Origin: Malachius bipustulatus
Taxonomy: Eukaryota; Arthropoda; Insecta; Coleoptera; Melyridae
Direction of reading: 5' to 3'
Assembly: GCA_910589415.1 (NCBI GenBank)
Contig: OU342633.1
Span: 5,990,858 to 6,054,857 of the forward strand
DNA: 64,000 bases
Numbering within the stretch: the first letter of the stretch is position 1; each line of letters opens with the position of its first letter. The translations under genes were made by a program, and so were the position numbers. Positions 1-11,158 of this stretch are shown one piece after another. The notes beneath the pieces are model-generated. The model worked only from the letters and a program-made list of their open reading frames with translations. It was not told the origin of the DNA and did no database searches.

Positions 1-1545
1 TATTCCAGAGTACAGAATTACAAAGTACAGAAGACCTAGAAATGAGTCAATCTGGTGGGAGCTTAGAAAATAAATCTGATCTGACTCAGGAAGCAGATGG
101 TTTCACAAAAGTGAAGCAACGCAGAAACCGAGCTCAATTAGATAAGTCGAGGCTCAACACAAAGTATGCAACTGGTGACAGCAAGAAGAGTTCTAAAATT
201 TCTGGCGCTGTTTGAAGAAAGTGGCTGTATGTGGGCCGAATATCTGGTGAGGATGTAACGGTGGAGGATATAAGGGATCTGCAGGATCTGAGCAGTGAGG
301 TGGGCTTTGCGGATATAACAGTCAACGAATTGAACACACAGGGTAACAACTCCGCTTTTAGTATAATAGGCCTTCCAACTGACCAGCTTTATGAGAGGGT
401 GTCTGATGTTCAATTCTGGCCTATTGGTGTAGCTCTCAGAGAGTTTAACTTACAAAGGACTTTTTTTCAGCAGAGAAGGCAGCAGACGCAAAGTTAATTC
501 GTGGTCATCCTGCTGGTGTCATTCATCATAATCTGCAGTCGATCGGGAACTCTGTCAATGAATTAAATTTTGTGTTACAGCAGCATCCAGAATGCTGTTT
601 CTTGTGCATAACAGAACACTGGAAATCCCAAAGCCAGCTGGAGAATTATGGAGTAGAGAATTTCTGTCTTGTCTCTATAGTGTGTGCCGTGAAGCTGGTA
701 AACATGGTGGGAGTGCTGTGTATATTAGGAATGACGTGCAGGGTCATGAAATGAATAATTTAACTCATCTGTCCCTGTTGGGTGGATGTGAATGCTCAGC
801 AGCACTTTGCAATGTAGCAGGATCCTAGTTTGTGGTTTTGTCAGTATACAGACCAACATCAGGCAAAGCCAACATCTTTTTGCAAAAAATGGAAGAGATC
901 CTTTCAGCTTTAAGTGAAAAAACGGCAGTGAAAATACAGCGGTACTTATCGCTGGCGATTTCAATACAGAACTTCTTGAAGAAAATAAAGATGGTTTGGA
1001 TTTAGTTTCGCTATTTCAGTCATTCAATTTATTTCAAACGATTTTTGAACATACCAGAATTGTTAATGGTAGTAAGTCGTCATGTATGTATTGACAATAT
1101 TTTTACTGGATTAGACAATAGTTTGTGCTATGCCTCTATTTTGCACACCATGATAAGTTATTTTAGAAACTCTAGACTCATTTTGAATAAAGAGAAAACA
1201 GATTTGGTGATATTTAGAACAAAACAGTGTACGATTAGACCACCAGAAAAGCTCACCATCAATGGATTCACTTATACTGTTTCGAGCAATACGAAGTTTT
1301 TGGGGTTATACATTGATAGTCAATTAACATGGGACATTCATATAGAGCATATTAATAGAAAACTCAATTCAGCATGTTACACAATAAGAGTTTTATCAAA
1401 GTATGTCAATTTTTCAATTTTGAAGATGGTATATCATGCTAATTTTGAGTCAGTGGTTCGTTATGTGAAAATTCCACAAACACAACATGGAAGCTCCTTA
1501 TCTGAAAGCGAAAATTTGAAGTTAACACAAGCCTTATATTAAGGC
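1..1545 (+). mobile_element. Decayed non-LTR retrotransposon (LINE), internally deleted
   Basis: The copy runs in from before the window. Positions 1-497 resemble the end of an ORF1. From about 510 an apurinic-type endonuclease begins (NLQSIGNS, TEHWKSQSQL, CREAGKHGGSAVY) and continues in shifting frames to SSCIDNIFTG near 1100. It then jumps straight to the distal reverse-transcriptase region (SRLILNKEKTDLVIF, KFLGLYIDSQLTWDIHI) at 1165-1470. The catalytic RT core (fingers, palm, ADD motif) is therefore deleted. The layout and motifs match the longer LINE at 54272-58004, so both belong to one CR1/Jockey-like family, although this copy is more diverged. It lies in the intron before the first exon seen. 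Multiple stops and frameshifts make it non-functional. Confidence 0.8.
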
Positions 1546-1654
1546 AAAGCAATGATTGGAATCGTGCGAATTGACTGTTACTAGTTCAAGATTTTTATTG
1601 AAGTATATTAAAGATACATAATTAGTTTTGAAAATTATTGTCAAATAATTGCAG

Positions 1655-1781
1655 CAATGGATATAAGTGGAAAAACCATGCAAAGGTCAAATAGTGAATT
1701 GGATTTGAACAGATATCATGAAAAGACACAAAGCGGCCATGACAAAGCTGATAAGAAGAAACGTGGACGATCTCCTTTCAG
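1655..1781 (+). CDS. RyR: RyR exon 1 of this window: basic serine-rich loop
   Basis: The acceptor is TTGCAG at 1649-1654 and the donor is GTAAGT at 1782. The exon enters with two bases of a codon and leaves with two bases (AG). It encodes a hydrophilic stretch containing MDISGKTMQRSNSELDLN and ending KKKRGRSPF. The following exon supplies the last base of the shared arginine codon. This is a variable, probably disordered loop upstream of the conserved part of SPRY3. Its RSNSE and RGRSP motifs look like possible kinase targets, which is inference only. The ATG at 1657 is internal, not a start: the exon begins before it and RyR is already far along. Confidence 0.85.
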
Positions 1782-1974
1782 GTAAGTCTTCTACCTAAAT
1801 GCTAGATATAGGTGAACCTTAGAAGCATTCTTAATATGTGTAGTCCTGGTTCATTAAGGTATAATAAGCAAGAGGTGGGTCATTGTTTTGAGTTAACCTT
1901 TTTCTCTTGGATTCTCTGTTTTTTTATATAACTGTGATAGGGAAGGGGTAACATAGTCAATTTTGTTTTGGTAA

Positions 1975-2092
1975 TGTTTTTTTCTAAGGACCAACCTATG
2001 TACTGGCATTTATGCCCCCTAGAGGTCCTTATGTATAATTATTATATTGTTGTAAGGGAAAATTGGCAATAAATATTATTATTATTATTAAG
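1975..2092 (+). repeat. LINE 3'-end fragment with (TTA)n tail
   Basis: A short stretch in the 462-bp intron ends in GGCAATAAATATTATTATTA. This is the same kind of 3' UTR plus (TTA)n tail seen at 41703-41724, 35172-35220 and 57981-58003. No coding sequence remains. It is best read as a severely 5'-truncated LINE insertion. Confidence 0.55.
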
Positions 2093-2243
2093 TGTGTATG
2101 CACTATAAGTCTAGAACCAAGTTCCTGTTTCCAAGACTGTTCCAGATGAGGTTTCATACTGAGTAATTTTTAATTATTATTTTCAAGTATCTCTTACCAT
2201 AATGGTTCTTGAACGACTTTAATTTTTGTATATTTTTATCTAG

Positions 2244-2433
2244 GTTTTTCTCACGGAAAGGTAAAGAACCGCCTCCAGGTACGGACGCTGTAACACATAC
2301 AAAATCACGGGTTCCTGAACTGGATAAAATGAAACAAATTGGAGAGGCACAATTAAGTCCCCAATCTCGAACTGTAGGGCAATCCAATGGTATGCTTTCC
2401 AGAAGTCCGACAGCCAAACGACGCCCTTCACAA
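2244..2433 (+). CDS. RyR: RyR exon 2 of this window: variable linker
   Basis: The acceptor is TTATCTAG and the donor is CAA|GTAAGC. The first base completes the arginine codon begun in the previous exon, giving SPFRFFSRKGK across the junction. The 63 codons are polar and rich in Pro, Ser, Lys and Gln, and end AKRRPSQ in phase 0. No catalytic or membrane motif is present. It continues the low-complexity loop before SPRY3, a region that varies among RyRs and can be alternatively spliced. The intron that follows is 17.2 kb and holds the long-TIR element and the BEL/Pao element. Confidence 0.88.
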
Positions 2434-2541
2434 GTAAGCTTAGAATATTATTATAAACTGTAGGCTATTTTTTATTTATATGGATTTCGCCAAATCAAAA
2501 TTCTGGGGGAACAATTATTGTTAATTGTCTTATGTATTTAC

Positions 2542-3365
2542 AGGGTCCTGAAACAGTATTCCCAGCAGCCTTACCGTTTGAGGTAGAAAAAAAGATGTGA
2601 GAGAAAAGTTGTACCTATGTTGGAAGAGATCTATAATCTAAAATTATTTTCAGCTGTACAGACTGGCCCAATATCACTGTATGTACGCCATACCACTTTG
2701 TTATTTTAAATAGGACACCTGTATATTATTACTTATGAGTTATAAACATATGAAAATCGCCACTTTCCATTTTCAAAGCTGACATTGAAAATCGCTCAAG
2801 ATATCGGAAAACAGTTTATATGTCCCAATCTTAACTTATACGTTTACATAAATACATTTAAATAAATACAAAATATTCTATTCTGCAGATGAAATTGTTA
2901 TATGGGGTGATGAAAAATATGATAAAATTAATGAAAAATCTGATAATTTTCATCACCCTAAAGAACAATTTCTTCCATACAGTAGGATACCACATGAAAA
3001 ATTAAGATAGGGACATGTAAACCATTTTCTGATATTTCTTGAACTTTTTTTAACGAACTCCATTGAAAATGGAAAATGGCGATTTTCATTTGTTTATAAC
3101 TCATAAGCTACTCAGTTTAAACTCCAATTGTGGAAACAATTCTTACTGATTTTTTCCACACAATCTGAAAATGTAATAATATACAGCGTCCTATTTACAA
3201 GAAGTTAGTTGTATGGCTTACAGCGGTATTGGGCCATCCTGTAATGTTGAAAATTATTTTAGGTTTTAGGTCTCTTCAAACTATACAACTTTTCTCTCAT
3301 ACCTTTTTTCTGGCTCAAACGGTAAGGCCGCTAAGAATGCCCGACGCACTGTTTCAGGACCTTAT
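2542..3365. repeat. Palindromic TIR element (CAGGGTCCTGAAACAG ends)
   Basis: The two halves are inverted copies. The left end CAGGGTCCTGAAACAGT is mirrored by ACTGTTTCAGGACC at about 3350-3362, and CCTTACCGTTTGAG is mirrored by CTCAAACGGTAAGG. Inside are the GTTTATAACTCATAA and AAGATAGGGACATG modules also found in the palindromes at 40051, 45686 and 61015. There is no coding capacity. This looks like a non-autonomous hairpin element; its left TA flank fits Tc1/mariner-type insertion. Confidence 0.75.
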
Positions 3366-3396
3366 ATAGGAATAACTATTGATCTAGAACAGATTG

Positions 3397-3684
3397 GTAT
3401 GGCTTGTCCAGTGAGTGTTGTCCGGTGAGATGCCACACTGATCCTGACTATAAACGATTTGATTTTTTATGTTTTAATTCGTACTAATTCTAATTATTAT
3501 AATTGTACGAATCAAATCAATTATTGTATTATAATATTTATAATATATTAATAAAAAATATTATAATAATTATAATATAAATCAATTATTATAATTGTAC
3601 GAATTAAAACATAAAAAATCAAATCGTTTATAGTCAGGATCAGTGTAAAATCTCATCGGACAACACTCACTGGACAAGCCATAC
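3397..3684. repeat. AT-rich hairpin MITE (about 290 bp)
   Basis: The arms start GTATGGCTTGTCCAGTGAG and end CTCACTGGACAAGCCATAC. They continue through a near-perfect inner stem (AAACGATTTGATTTTTTATG) around an AT-only centre. It sits 30 bp from the preceding palindrome and encodes nothing. Confidence 0.75.
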
Positions 3685-4050
3685 TTACATTGTACTTACT
3701 CTTAAATCATTTTTAAAGAAATATTCGTCTATAGAATCTTTGATTAAACTGTACTTTTGTTTAACTTGGTAAACAAACTCTTTAAATAGTTATTGTTCAT
3801 AGAATTTGACTTTTCTTCTTTCTGAAATAGATTCTTACCTCCGTCGGCATTTTGATTTTCGTTTAGTTAGTCAGTTTGACAACTTCAACTCTTCAAATTA
3901 GGGCTTGTTCTTAAATTAATCATGGAAGCCATCTGATGGCATCACTATATGATTTATTTTTATGATCGACGATACCAATCATATTTAATTTAATAAACTA
4001 AACAACATGTTAATCGTAAGACTGCAATTTGTAATTTCAAACGAATATAT
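3685..4050. other. Intron sequence without recognisable content
   Basis: AT-rich intron DNA between two mobile elements. I see no open frame, repeat or regulatory motif that I can support. Confidence 0.6.
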
Positions 4051-4814
4051 ACCGGGTGTCCCATTAGTGCGGGATTCTTCTCTGGTAGCTTTACGTTTGA
4101 AGCTAGAAAAAAGTTGTTTTTTTCTAAATTAAATAACATGCAACAGCGCATCTCCGGAAATTATTTTATACTATACAGGTTGTCCCATAACTCCTGTACA
4201 GATAACAACTTTTTTAATTTAAATGGTAGGCGCTATATATTTTCACATTTATCGAATCAAGGGTAAATTCTGAGCACAGTTTCATTAGGGTTCTTTATGC
4301 CTATCTGTAACCGTTTTTGAGTTATATTCAAATTTATGAAAATTTTGACAGTCGCAGCTTCCTACAAAACATATCATATCTTTCAACCCTAATGCAATAT
4401 TGCGCTGATATTTTGTCAGATACATGTAAAGTTGACGTTGTTTAACCCTCTGCAAATACATTCCCAAAAAAGTATACATGGTGCTCTAAAATCTGCTACA
4501 AACATAGGAACTTTCAAATGGTCATAAGTTCGTTATTTCAAATGGGACGCCATGTATTTTATTGCATATTTGAAATGAGTTTTTCCCTCGGTTTCTAATG
4601 ATATATGGATATGTTATGTCTAAAGTTAACGGTTAATGAATTAATGTAACAAAAGTTGAAATCGTGAATTTAAAGAGTGGTAAAAAATAGAGAAACGTCA
4701 AACAAAAAACAAACGAGAGATTTCAACAATAAATTAGAACTGTCAAAGTGTTGTAAACATATAGACAGTCGATCAAAGTTTTAGTCATAGTGAAATTCAA
4801 GATTAAAATCTAAA

Positions 4815-5875
4815 ATGAATCCCACCCAAGACGAATTAGTCGAAATGATTTGCATATTAGGAGAATGTCATAAAAATTGTTTACTGGCAAGTAAAGTTTA
4901 CGCTCAAAGATATCCCGATAGAAATCATCCACGAGTTGAGTCATTTAAAAGACTTCAAGAGCGATTCAACAGAACGGGAAGTGTTACTTTTGAAAAAAAT
5001 GTAAGACATAAGACTGGTACAAATGATGAGAATGAAATGACCGTCTTAATGAAAGTAGTTGAAAATCCGCATCTCAGTGTAAGAAGTATTGACAATACTA
5101 CAAACATTTCTAAAACAAGTGTTAATAGAATTTTAAAAAGACATAGATTCCAACCCTATCGGATACATTTACACCAAGCACTACAGGAAAACGACTTCGG
5201 GAAAAGACGTGCGTTTTGCGAATGGACGATGGATGCAGTAGCTCAAGATGAAGACTTCTTCAAGAGGGTTTTGTTTACAGACGAAGCTTGTTTCCATAAA
5301 GCGGGTGGCGTGAATCGCCATAATTTTCATTATTATGACAATCAACAACCAAATTTCGTAAGAGAAGCCGATCATCAGCATAACTGGTCCTTGAATGTAT
5401 GGGAGGTATCCTAGGTGAAAGAGTGATTGGACCGTTTTTTCTAGAACGCCTTAATGGCCTTTCGTACTTGAGGTTTGTAAGAAATCTGCATATAGACATT
5501 TTAGAAGATCTACCATTAAATGTGTATGGAAGATTATGGTTCCAACACGATGGGGCTCCAGTTCATTATAGTGCACAAGTAAGAGAGTTCTTAAATGAAC
5601 AATTTGCTGAAAGGTGGATGGGCTGAGGAGGACCGGTATCTTGGCCTCCTAGATCACCGGATCTTACAAAACTGGATTTTTTTCTGTGGGGCTATGTTAA
5701 GGATACAGTTTACAAAGAACCTCCAACAACACCCGAAAATATGCAAGAGCGAATTATAGAAGCTTTCAATTCAATTACTGCTGGAACACTTCAAAATGTT
5801 GACACGTCACTTAAAGGACGTATCCAAAAATGTTTAGATGTTGTTAATGGACAATTATTTGAACATTTGCCATAA
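4815..5875 (+). pseudogene. DD41D-type (rosa-like) transposase, one frameshift and one stop
   Basis: Cut-and-paste DNA transposase of the IS630-Tc1-mariner superfamily. The N-terminus (4815-5180) has an insect-type helix-turn-helix region (YAQRYPDRNHPRVESFKRL). The RNase H-like domain shows three acidic residues: FTDEACF near codon 155, FQHDGAPVH, and SPDLTKLDFFLWG. Counting from HDG to the Asp of LTKLD gives 41 intervening residues, the DD41D spacing, as in rosa-type elements. A one-base loss near 5397 shifts the frame in the NVWGGI segment, and a TGA replaces a codon after RWMG at 5624-5626. The reading then continues to TAA at 5873. With only two lesions this copy is fairly young, or the lesions are sequence errors. 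Confidence 0.85.
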
Positions 5876-6281
5876 TAACCGCAAATCTTATTACATTAAA
5901 ATTAAGTTTATTTATTTATTTTCTATTTATTTTCTAAAATTTATTTTAGAAAATTTATTCCCTAAAAAAAATTTCATAGTGTTTGGATTTTGTTCTTCAA
6001 TTCTTTTACAGCCTGACAATAAAATTCAACGTTACTCCACTCATTTCATTTTTATTGTATAATAAGGTTCTTAATTTAATTCTATTATTAATTAATTATT
6101 ATTAATTTTAATTAATTTCAATAAATTTTCTAAAACCCCACATATTCCATCTCCTGGTCAAACTTGTTGGAACCTTTGATATTGATAATATTCGATGAGT
6201 GGATCAAAAGTTTCCCCGGGGTTAAGCCCACAAAAGTCATTTTCTGGAGATATTAACCAACAAATTTTACTACGACTAACA

Positions 6282-6567
6282 GCCAGTATTATAAAGGCTC
6301 ATTAAACAACAATAATGCTTTCTGAACGACACATGGTATGATAAAGACAGAGACATCGATGTTTCAATGGTTATTTCCATCTCATCAGTCTGACATTGTT
6401 CCTGAAGAAAGTATCAACTCTATGTGGAAAATATGTCAATTTGGTGATTCTTGACATGGAAGTGATTACAAAAATGTTAATAAAAGTCATTTAACGTCGA
6501 TATGAGCTTCAAAAACGCTCACAGAAATCTGACTGTTAGCAGCTTAATGAGCCTTTATAATACTGGC
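6282..6567. repeat. MITE with GCCAGTATTATAAAGGCTCA ends, copy 1
   Basis: The terminal inverted repeats are GCCAGTATTATAAAGGCTCATTA and its inverse ending ATAATACTGGC. The internal part (CTATGTGGAAAATATG, AAAGTCATTTAACGTCGATA) matches 18170-18388 and 18388-18575, so at least three copies lie in this window. This copy abuts the inner edge of the right long TIR. Confidence 0.75.
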
Positions 6568-7301
6568 AGTACAACTTTAATCGACTGTCTATATGTTTAC
6601 AACACTTTGACAGTTCTAATTTATTGTTGAAACCTCTCGTTTGTTTTTTATTTGACGTTTCTCTATTTTTTATCACTCTTTAAATTCACGATTTCAACTT
6701 TTGTTACATTAATTCATTAATCGTTAACTTTAGGCATAACATATCCATATATCATTAGAAACCGAGTGAAAAACTAATTTCAAATATGCAATAAAATACA
6801 GGGCGTCCCATTTGAAATAACGAACTTATGACCATTTGAAAGTTCCTATGTTTGTAGCAGATTTTAGAGAACCATGTATACTTTTTTGGGAATGTATTTG
6901 CAGAGGGTTAAACAACGTCAACTTTACATATATCTGACAAAATATCAGCGCAATATTGCATTAGGGTTGAAAGATATGATATGTTTTGTAGGGAGCTGCA
7001 ACTGTCAAAATTTTCATAAAATTAAATATAACTCAAAAACGGTTACAGATAGGCATAAAGAACCCTAATGAAACTGTGCTCAGAATTTACCCTTGATTCG
7101 ATAAATGTGAAAATATATAGCGCCTACCATTTAAATTAAAAAAGTTGTTATCTGTACAGGAGTTATGGGACAACCTGTATAGTATAAAATAATTTCCGGA
7201 GATGCGCTGTTGCATGTTATTTAATTTAGAAAAAACAACTTTTTTCTAGCTTCAAACGTAAAGCTACCAGAGAAGAATCCCGCACTAATGGGACACTCGG
7301 A

Positions 7302-8468
7302 TATACTATAACAAATATCGTTAGTTTATTACTTGATGGAAATGATGACATCATAAGGAGATTATTTTATTACTAATTGATTCATCAATGATACCATTCG
7401 ATGCCATCACCATTCCATTTACTAAACAAAGTGATGTATTTATGATAGAACCGTTTGAGAAATATAGTAATAAATTTAACTTCAAAATTAAATAAAAAAT
7501 ATAAAAAACACTGAAATGCTGGAACTAAAGATGAAATTGAAATTATTTTACAAGGTTCTCAGGTTGCAAGGAATATTATCAGTTCTTTTATCTCCATGTA
7601 TATTGGCAGCACGGAACATCCCGATCCCATCACTGATTGTTTCCATCAGGCTCTGCTGATGAATTTCAGAACACCCTATTCAATTTTTTGAAATTTGTTT
7701 GAAAAGTTTCCATTTCACTGCATTTACTGCGGATTTACAAAACATTAATAAATGTCATGTCTGGCAGTACTTGTGTATCTCATTATTAAACTATCTAAAA
7801 GTTTTAATACAGGTCTGTTGCAGAACAAATAACTAACAAATAAATAACAAATAAAAAATAAAAATTTTGTTTATTTTTCTAACACTTTAAATTCACTCAT
7901 ACATTTACTGGTACAAACCACAATCAATGAGAACGAATCAAATAATGGTCAAAAATGATGAAAATAAAAATACATCAAAATCTGGTCATAATGTTAATTA
8001 CCTTTTGCCATTGCTTAGCGGGAAAAAAATTACCTCTACACGTCCAACTCATGCAAGAAGAACCCAAAATTACTCAATTAAAAAATACTTGTAAATGGAT
8101 GTTTTTACTGTGCATTAACATAAATTTAGCACAAAACTAGAGTAGGTATGTTTTTACAATTAATAGTTTGTACCTTCATAATGATAATACTGTTACAAAT
8201 TTAGTTAAAAGGGCTCAATTATAAATTTATCCCAAACAGAATCCGTTAATTATTTATTTCATAATTAATATTTCTTACACACCAATAATATTATTTTTTC
8301 TGCGACGGGCTATAAGTTTGACCTTTTTTCCCCATTGACAGGTAGAAAAATGCCTCGTTATATGAGCTGCATCTTATCGGGGAAATAAATGAATTAGCAG
8401 GGAAATAAATGAGTACTTATTTCCCCGAAATGGCGGCTTAGGTATAGCTACTATTAACACTCAGATAT
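7302..8468. other. Intron sequence between two transposons
   Basis: AT-rich DNA with no supported gene. Short direct and inverted GGGGAAATAAATGA blocks occur at about 8379-8440. The last five bases, GATAT (8464-8468), are the left target duplication of the BEL/Pao element. Confidence 0.6.
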
Positions 8469-8898
8469 TGTACAAGTTTCACTTAAAAGACTTTTAACAT
8501 GGTTTGGCAACCCCGTGGGAAAAGGAGTCCCAAGACGCTACAGCGACGAGTCCCAAGGGCTACGGTGACAAACCAAGCATTGCAGCAACGACTACCACCG
8601 AAATAACACCGGTGAACTCACGAATATTAGTACCTACCGAGGTACCTACCTACTTACGTTTACATTATTACATTAATTTATACCTATCAGAGCATCATTT
8701 TAAGTTATTGTTGTGTTGTTTATCTACCTATATCAATAAATGCTATTTCATTTCATTTACAAGCAAGTATTTTATTGTGGATAAGTGATTGAAGAGTCCC
8801 GCACCTGGGACACCCCTGAAGTCAAGAATCCAAAACACCGAATTGTGGAACTGCACATTAATGGGTCTGCAACCAGGTTGGATTCGCAATTAATTACA
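8469..8898 (+). repeat. BEL/Pao 5' LTR
   Basis: A 430-bp terminal repeat from TGTACAAG to AATTACA. A CAATAAATG polyadenylation-type signal lies near 8735. An open frame starting near 8504 occurs in both LTRs and ends inside them; I treat it as incidental. The only difference I see from the 3' LTR is AGGAGTCC against AGGACTCC. Confidence 0.92.
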
Positions 8899-8916
8899 TT
8901 GGTCCTTCGAGTCACA
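8899..8916 (+). other. Putative primer binding site
   Basis: TTGGTCCTTCGAGTCA follows the LTR directly. The TGG near its start fits pairing with the 3' CCA of a tRNA. Which tRNA is used was not determined. Confidence 0.5.
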
Positions 8917-9121
8917 TGATTGACCTAACGACACATGGTTGGTCCATCAAGTTACATAATTGGTTTTTCGAACGAGATTCCAACAACAACATTACTGTAA
9001 GTCACTGAAATCCATTACTTTATTTGTTCCTTACATGTTCTTATATATTGGTACTAACTGTATACTACTTGTCTTGTAATTATTGTTATCTGGGTATTTA
9101 TTGTCGATTAAATAATACACA

Positions 9122-11158
9122 ATGTCGGGAGACGAAGGCTCTAATACAAACACTACAGAAACTGCTCTTAATTTGAAACGCGGACAACTGAAAGCACAAC
9201 TTACTAGATTCTCCACTTACTTGGGGGGTTTTGACAAAATTAAGGGTAATTACAGAGAATTAGAGCTAAGGGTCGAAAAAGTAACGCCCGTTTTAGAATT
9301 GTTTGAAGGTATTCAGAATCAAATTGAAGAATTGGCTGGGTTTTCCGTTCAAACGGAGGAAAGGGAAGCATTTGAAAAATCATATTTCTGTTTACTCGGA
9401 AATGCAAAGGATTTATTGTCACCAAATGAAAACATATACACAGATTCGGAAAGCTCAAGCTCAGTTAAAAAAGGTAGAAAGTCTAGTGCAGCAGGTTCAA
9501 AAAAGAATGAGGCTGCACCTGACACACGTACATCGGTTGCTCAATCACAAGATAATTTACAGGTATCACAACCAGACAAGGGTGGTGAAAACATGAATTT
9601 ACAGGGTGTTCTCAAATTGCCTCCAATTCATTTACCAGAATTTTACGGCTCCTACACAGATTGGATGACATTTTGTGACATTTACAATTCATTAGTACAT
9701 ACAAATCGAACTCTGTCAAACGTGCAGAAGTTTTGTTACTTACGTACATGCGTGAAAGGCGATGCCGCGCAATTAATACAGACTTTGGAAGTTTCCAATG
9801 ATACTTACGAAATCGCTTGGGAAATGTTAAAACAAAGATACGAACATAAAAGGTTGATCATACACACTCACATCAAATCATTATTTGAATTGGCATCTAT
9901 AAAATCTGAATCTTTTTCTCAACTGAGAAATTTACTAGACAGTTTTAATAAACATATTAAGGCTCTCAGGGTATTAAATCAACCGACTGACACTTGGGAC
10001 ACTTTACTAATATACATTCTTACGGTAAAATTAGATCCTACTACCAAACGGGAGTGGGAGGAATTTTTGAATAGAGAAAAGATTGAATTTCCATTATTTA
10101 AGTGTCTTACGGATTTCTTATCTAACAGATGTCAATTTTTAGAAACCATCGAAAATAAAACTAAACATTTAAAAAGTACACACCTTTCCCATTCGAAAGA
10201 CAAGATTTTGACTCACGTAACATATACTAAGAAACTAACTTGCGTATTTTGTAGACAAAATCATTTTAATTTTGATTGCTATAAAATTACTAAAATGCCG
10301 GTATCCGAACTTTATTCTGAAATCAGAAAAGAAAAATTGTGTCTAAACTGTTTGAGGCCTAATCACACAAAAAATGAGTGCAGGTCCAAGGGATGTAATT
10401 ACTGTAATCGAAAACATCATTCATTGCTGCACTTTTTTAAAGAAACTACAAATAATAATACTAATCACAGAGAGGTCAGACAAGCAAATTCAGACACCAA
10501 TAAGGAAGATGTTAATATTGTTAATACTACTAATAATAATACTCCAAGTCCTAGTTTAGCCATGCATACTTTATCCAATAAAACTAAAACACAAATAATT
10601 CTTGCCACCGTAACTATCAAGATCTTGCATGCAAATGGCAACAGTGTTGAATGTCATGCAATGCTTGACAGTGCATCGCAATCCAATTTTATGACGAATT
10701 CATTAGCTGATAAATTAGGGTTGAAAAGGCGAAAAACATCTGCCCAGGTGGCCGGAATAAATGACGCGCACAGCAACACATTTCAGGTTCTCGACGCTAC
10801 AATAGCTTCATGTAACAGCAACTACAAAACCAGGGAATCATTTCTGCTAGTGAACAAAATTACTGAAAGTTTACCTCAGTTCAGTATCGACCGCTCGATT
10901 TTGAATTTACCAGGAAATATACAGCTGGCGGACAAGAGATTTGATACTCCCGACACCGTTGATATTTTGTTGGGTGCGAGCATTTTCTTCGACGTATTAT
11001 GTGTGGGACAGATTCGACTAGGCAAGGACCTTCCAGTGTTACAAAAAACTAGGTTTGGGTGGATACTTTCAGGTTCCTTATTTATTGGTGAAAAACAGGC
11101 TAATAAAAACAAGGGGACAATACACACAGTTTGTAATTTAACGGTTACGAATGACTAA
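9122..11158 (+). CDS. BEL/Pao gag and aspartic protease region
   Basis: A 678-residue open frame encoding the capsid-type part of the retrotransposon. An N-terminal coiled-coil-like segment (residues 20-110) is followed by a Ser/Lys-rich linker. The DUF1759-type gag core (residues about 160-320; LPEFYGSYTDWMTFCDIY) comes next, then a cysteine/histidine nucleic-acid-binding region (residues about 375-440; CVFCRQNHFNFDC, CLNCLRPNHTKNEC). The retropepsin-like domain carries the catalytic motif MLDSASQSNFMT near residue 515, with DSAS in place of DSGS as is common in BEL elements. The frame ends at a TAA (11156-11158), but translation downstream in the same frame continues polyprotein-like sequence (LHDQIERFWSIENC), so this stop is a lesion rather than the natural end of gag. 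The start at 9122 is the first ATG after the leader. Confidence 0.88.
   Translation: MSGDEGSNTNTTETALNLKRGQLKAQLTRFSTYLGGFDKIKGNYRELELRVEKVTPVLELFEGIQNQIEELAGFSVQTEEREAFEKSYFCLLGNAKDLLSPNENIYTDSESSSSVKKGRKSSAAGSKKNEAAPDTRTSVAQSQDNLQVSQPDKGGENMNLQGVLKLPPIHLPEFYGSYTDWMTFCDIYNSLVHTNRTLSNVQKFCYLRTCVKGDAAQLIQTLEVSNDTYEIAWEMLKQRYEHKRLIIHTHIKSLFELASIKSESFSQLRNLLDSFNKHIKALRVLNQPTDTWDTLLIYILTVKLDPTTKREWEEFLNREKIEFPLFKCLTDFLSNRCQFLETIENKTKHLKSTHLSHSKDKILTHVTYTKKLTCVFCRQNHFNFDCYKITKMPVSELYSEIRKEKLCLNCLRPNHTKNECRSKGCNYCNRKHHSLLHFFKETTNNNTNHREVRQANSDTNKEDVNIVNTTNNNTPSPSLAMHTLSNKTKTQIILATVTIKILHANGNSVECHAMLDSASQSNFMTNSLADKLGLKRRKTSAQVAGINDAHSNTFQVLDATIASCNSNYKTRESFLLVNKITESLPQFSIDRSILNLPGNIQLADKRFDTPDTVDILLGASIFFDVLCVGQIRLGKDLPVLQKTRFGWILSGSLFIGEKQANKNKGTIHTVCNLTVTND

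Larger units (their letters stand above)
4051..7301 (+). mobile_element. Long-TIR Tc1/mariner-superfamily element (DD41D type)
   Basis: The left TIR (about 4052-4780) and right TIR (about 6573-7301) are inverted copies of about 729 bp. The outer ends read CCGGGTGTCCCATTAGTGCG on the left and, inverted, CCGAGTGTCCCATTAGTGCG on the right. The inner ends are GTAAACATATAGACAGTCGA and its inverse. The flanks are TA-rich (ATATATA), as expected for TA insertion. A transposase gene lies between the TIRs, and a MITE at 6282-6567 abuts the inner edge of the right TIR. TIRs this long are unusual for a mariner-type element. A second GTTGTCCCATAACTCC block within each TIR echoes the outer end. The element is inactive because its transposase is broken. 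Confidence 0.85.

Noticed and set aside
2540..2600. An apparent acceptor (TTTACAG) and open stretch after RyR exon 2
   Set aside because: It is the left end of a palindromic element, mirrored at about 3340-3362; exon 2 already joins exon 3 in phase with the conserved protein.
7955..8140. 61-codon plus-strand frame
   Set aside because: AT-rich random-looking translation with no family signal or splice context.
8504..8788. 94-codon open frame
   Set aside because: It lies in the LTR and is repeated almost unchanged in the 3' LTR (from 14562); no protein family signal.
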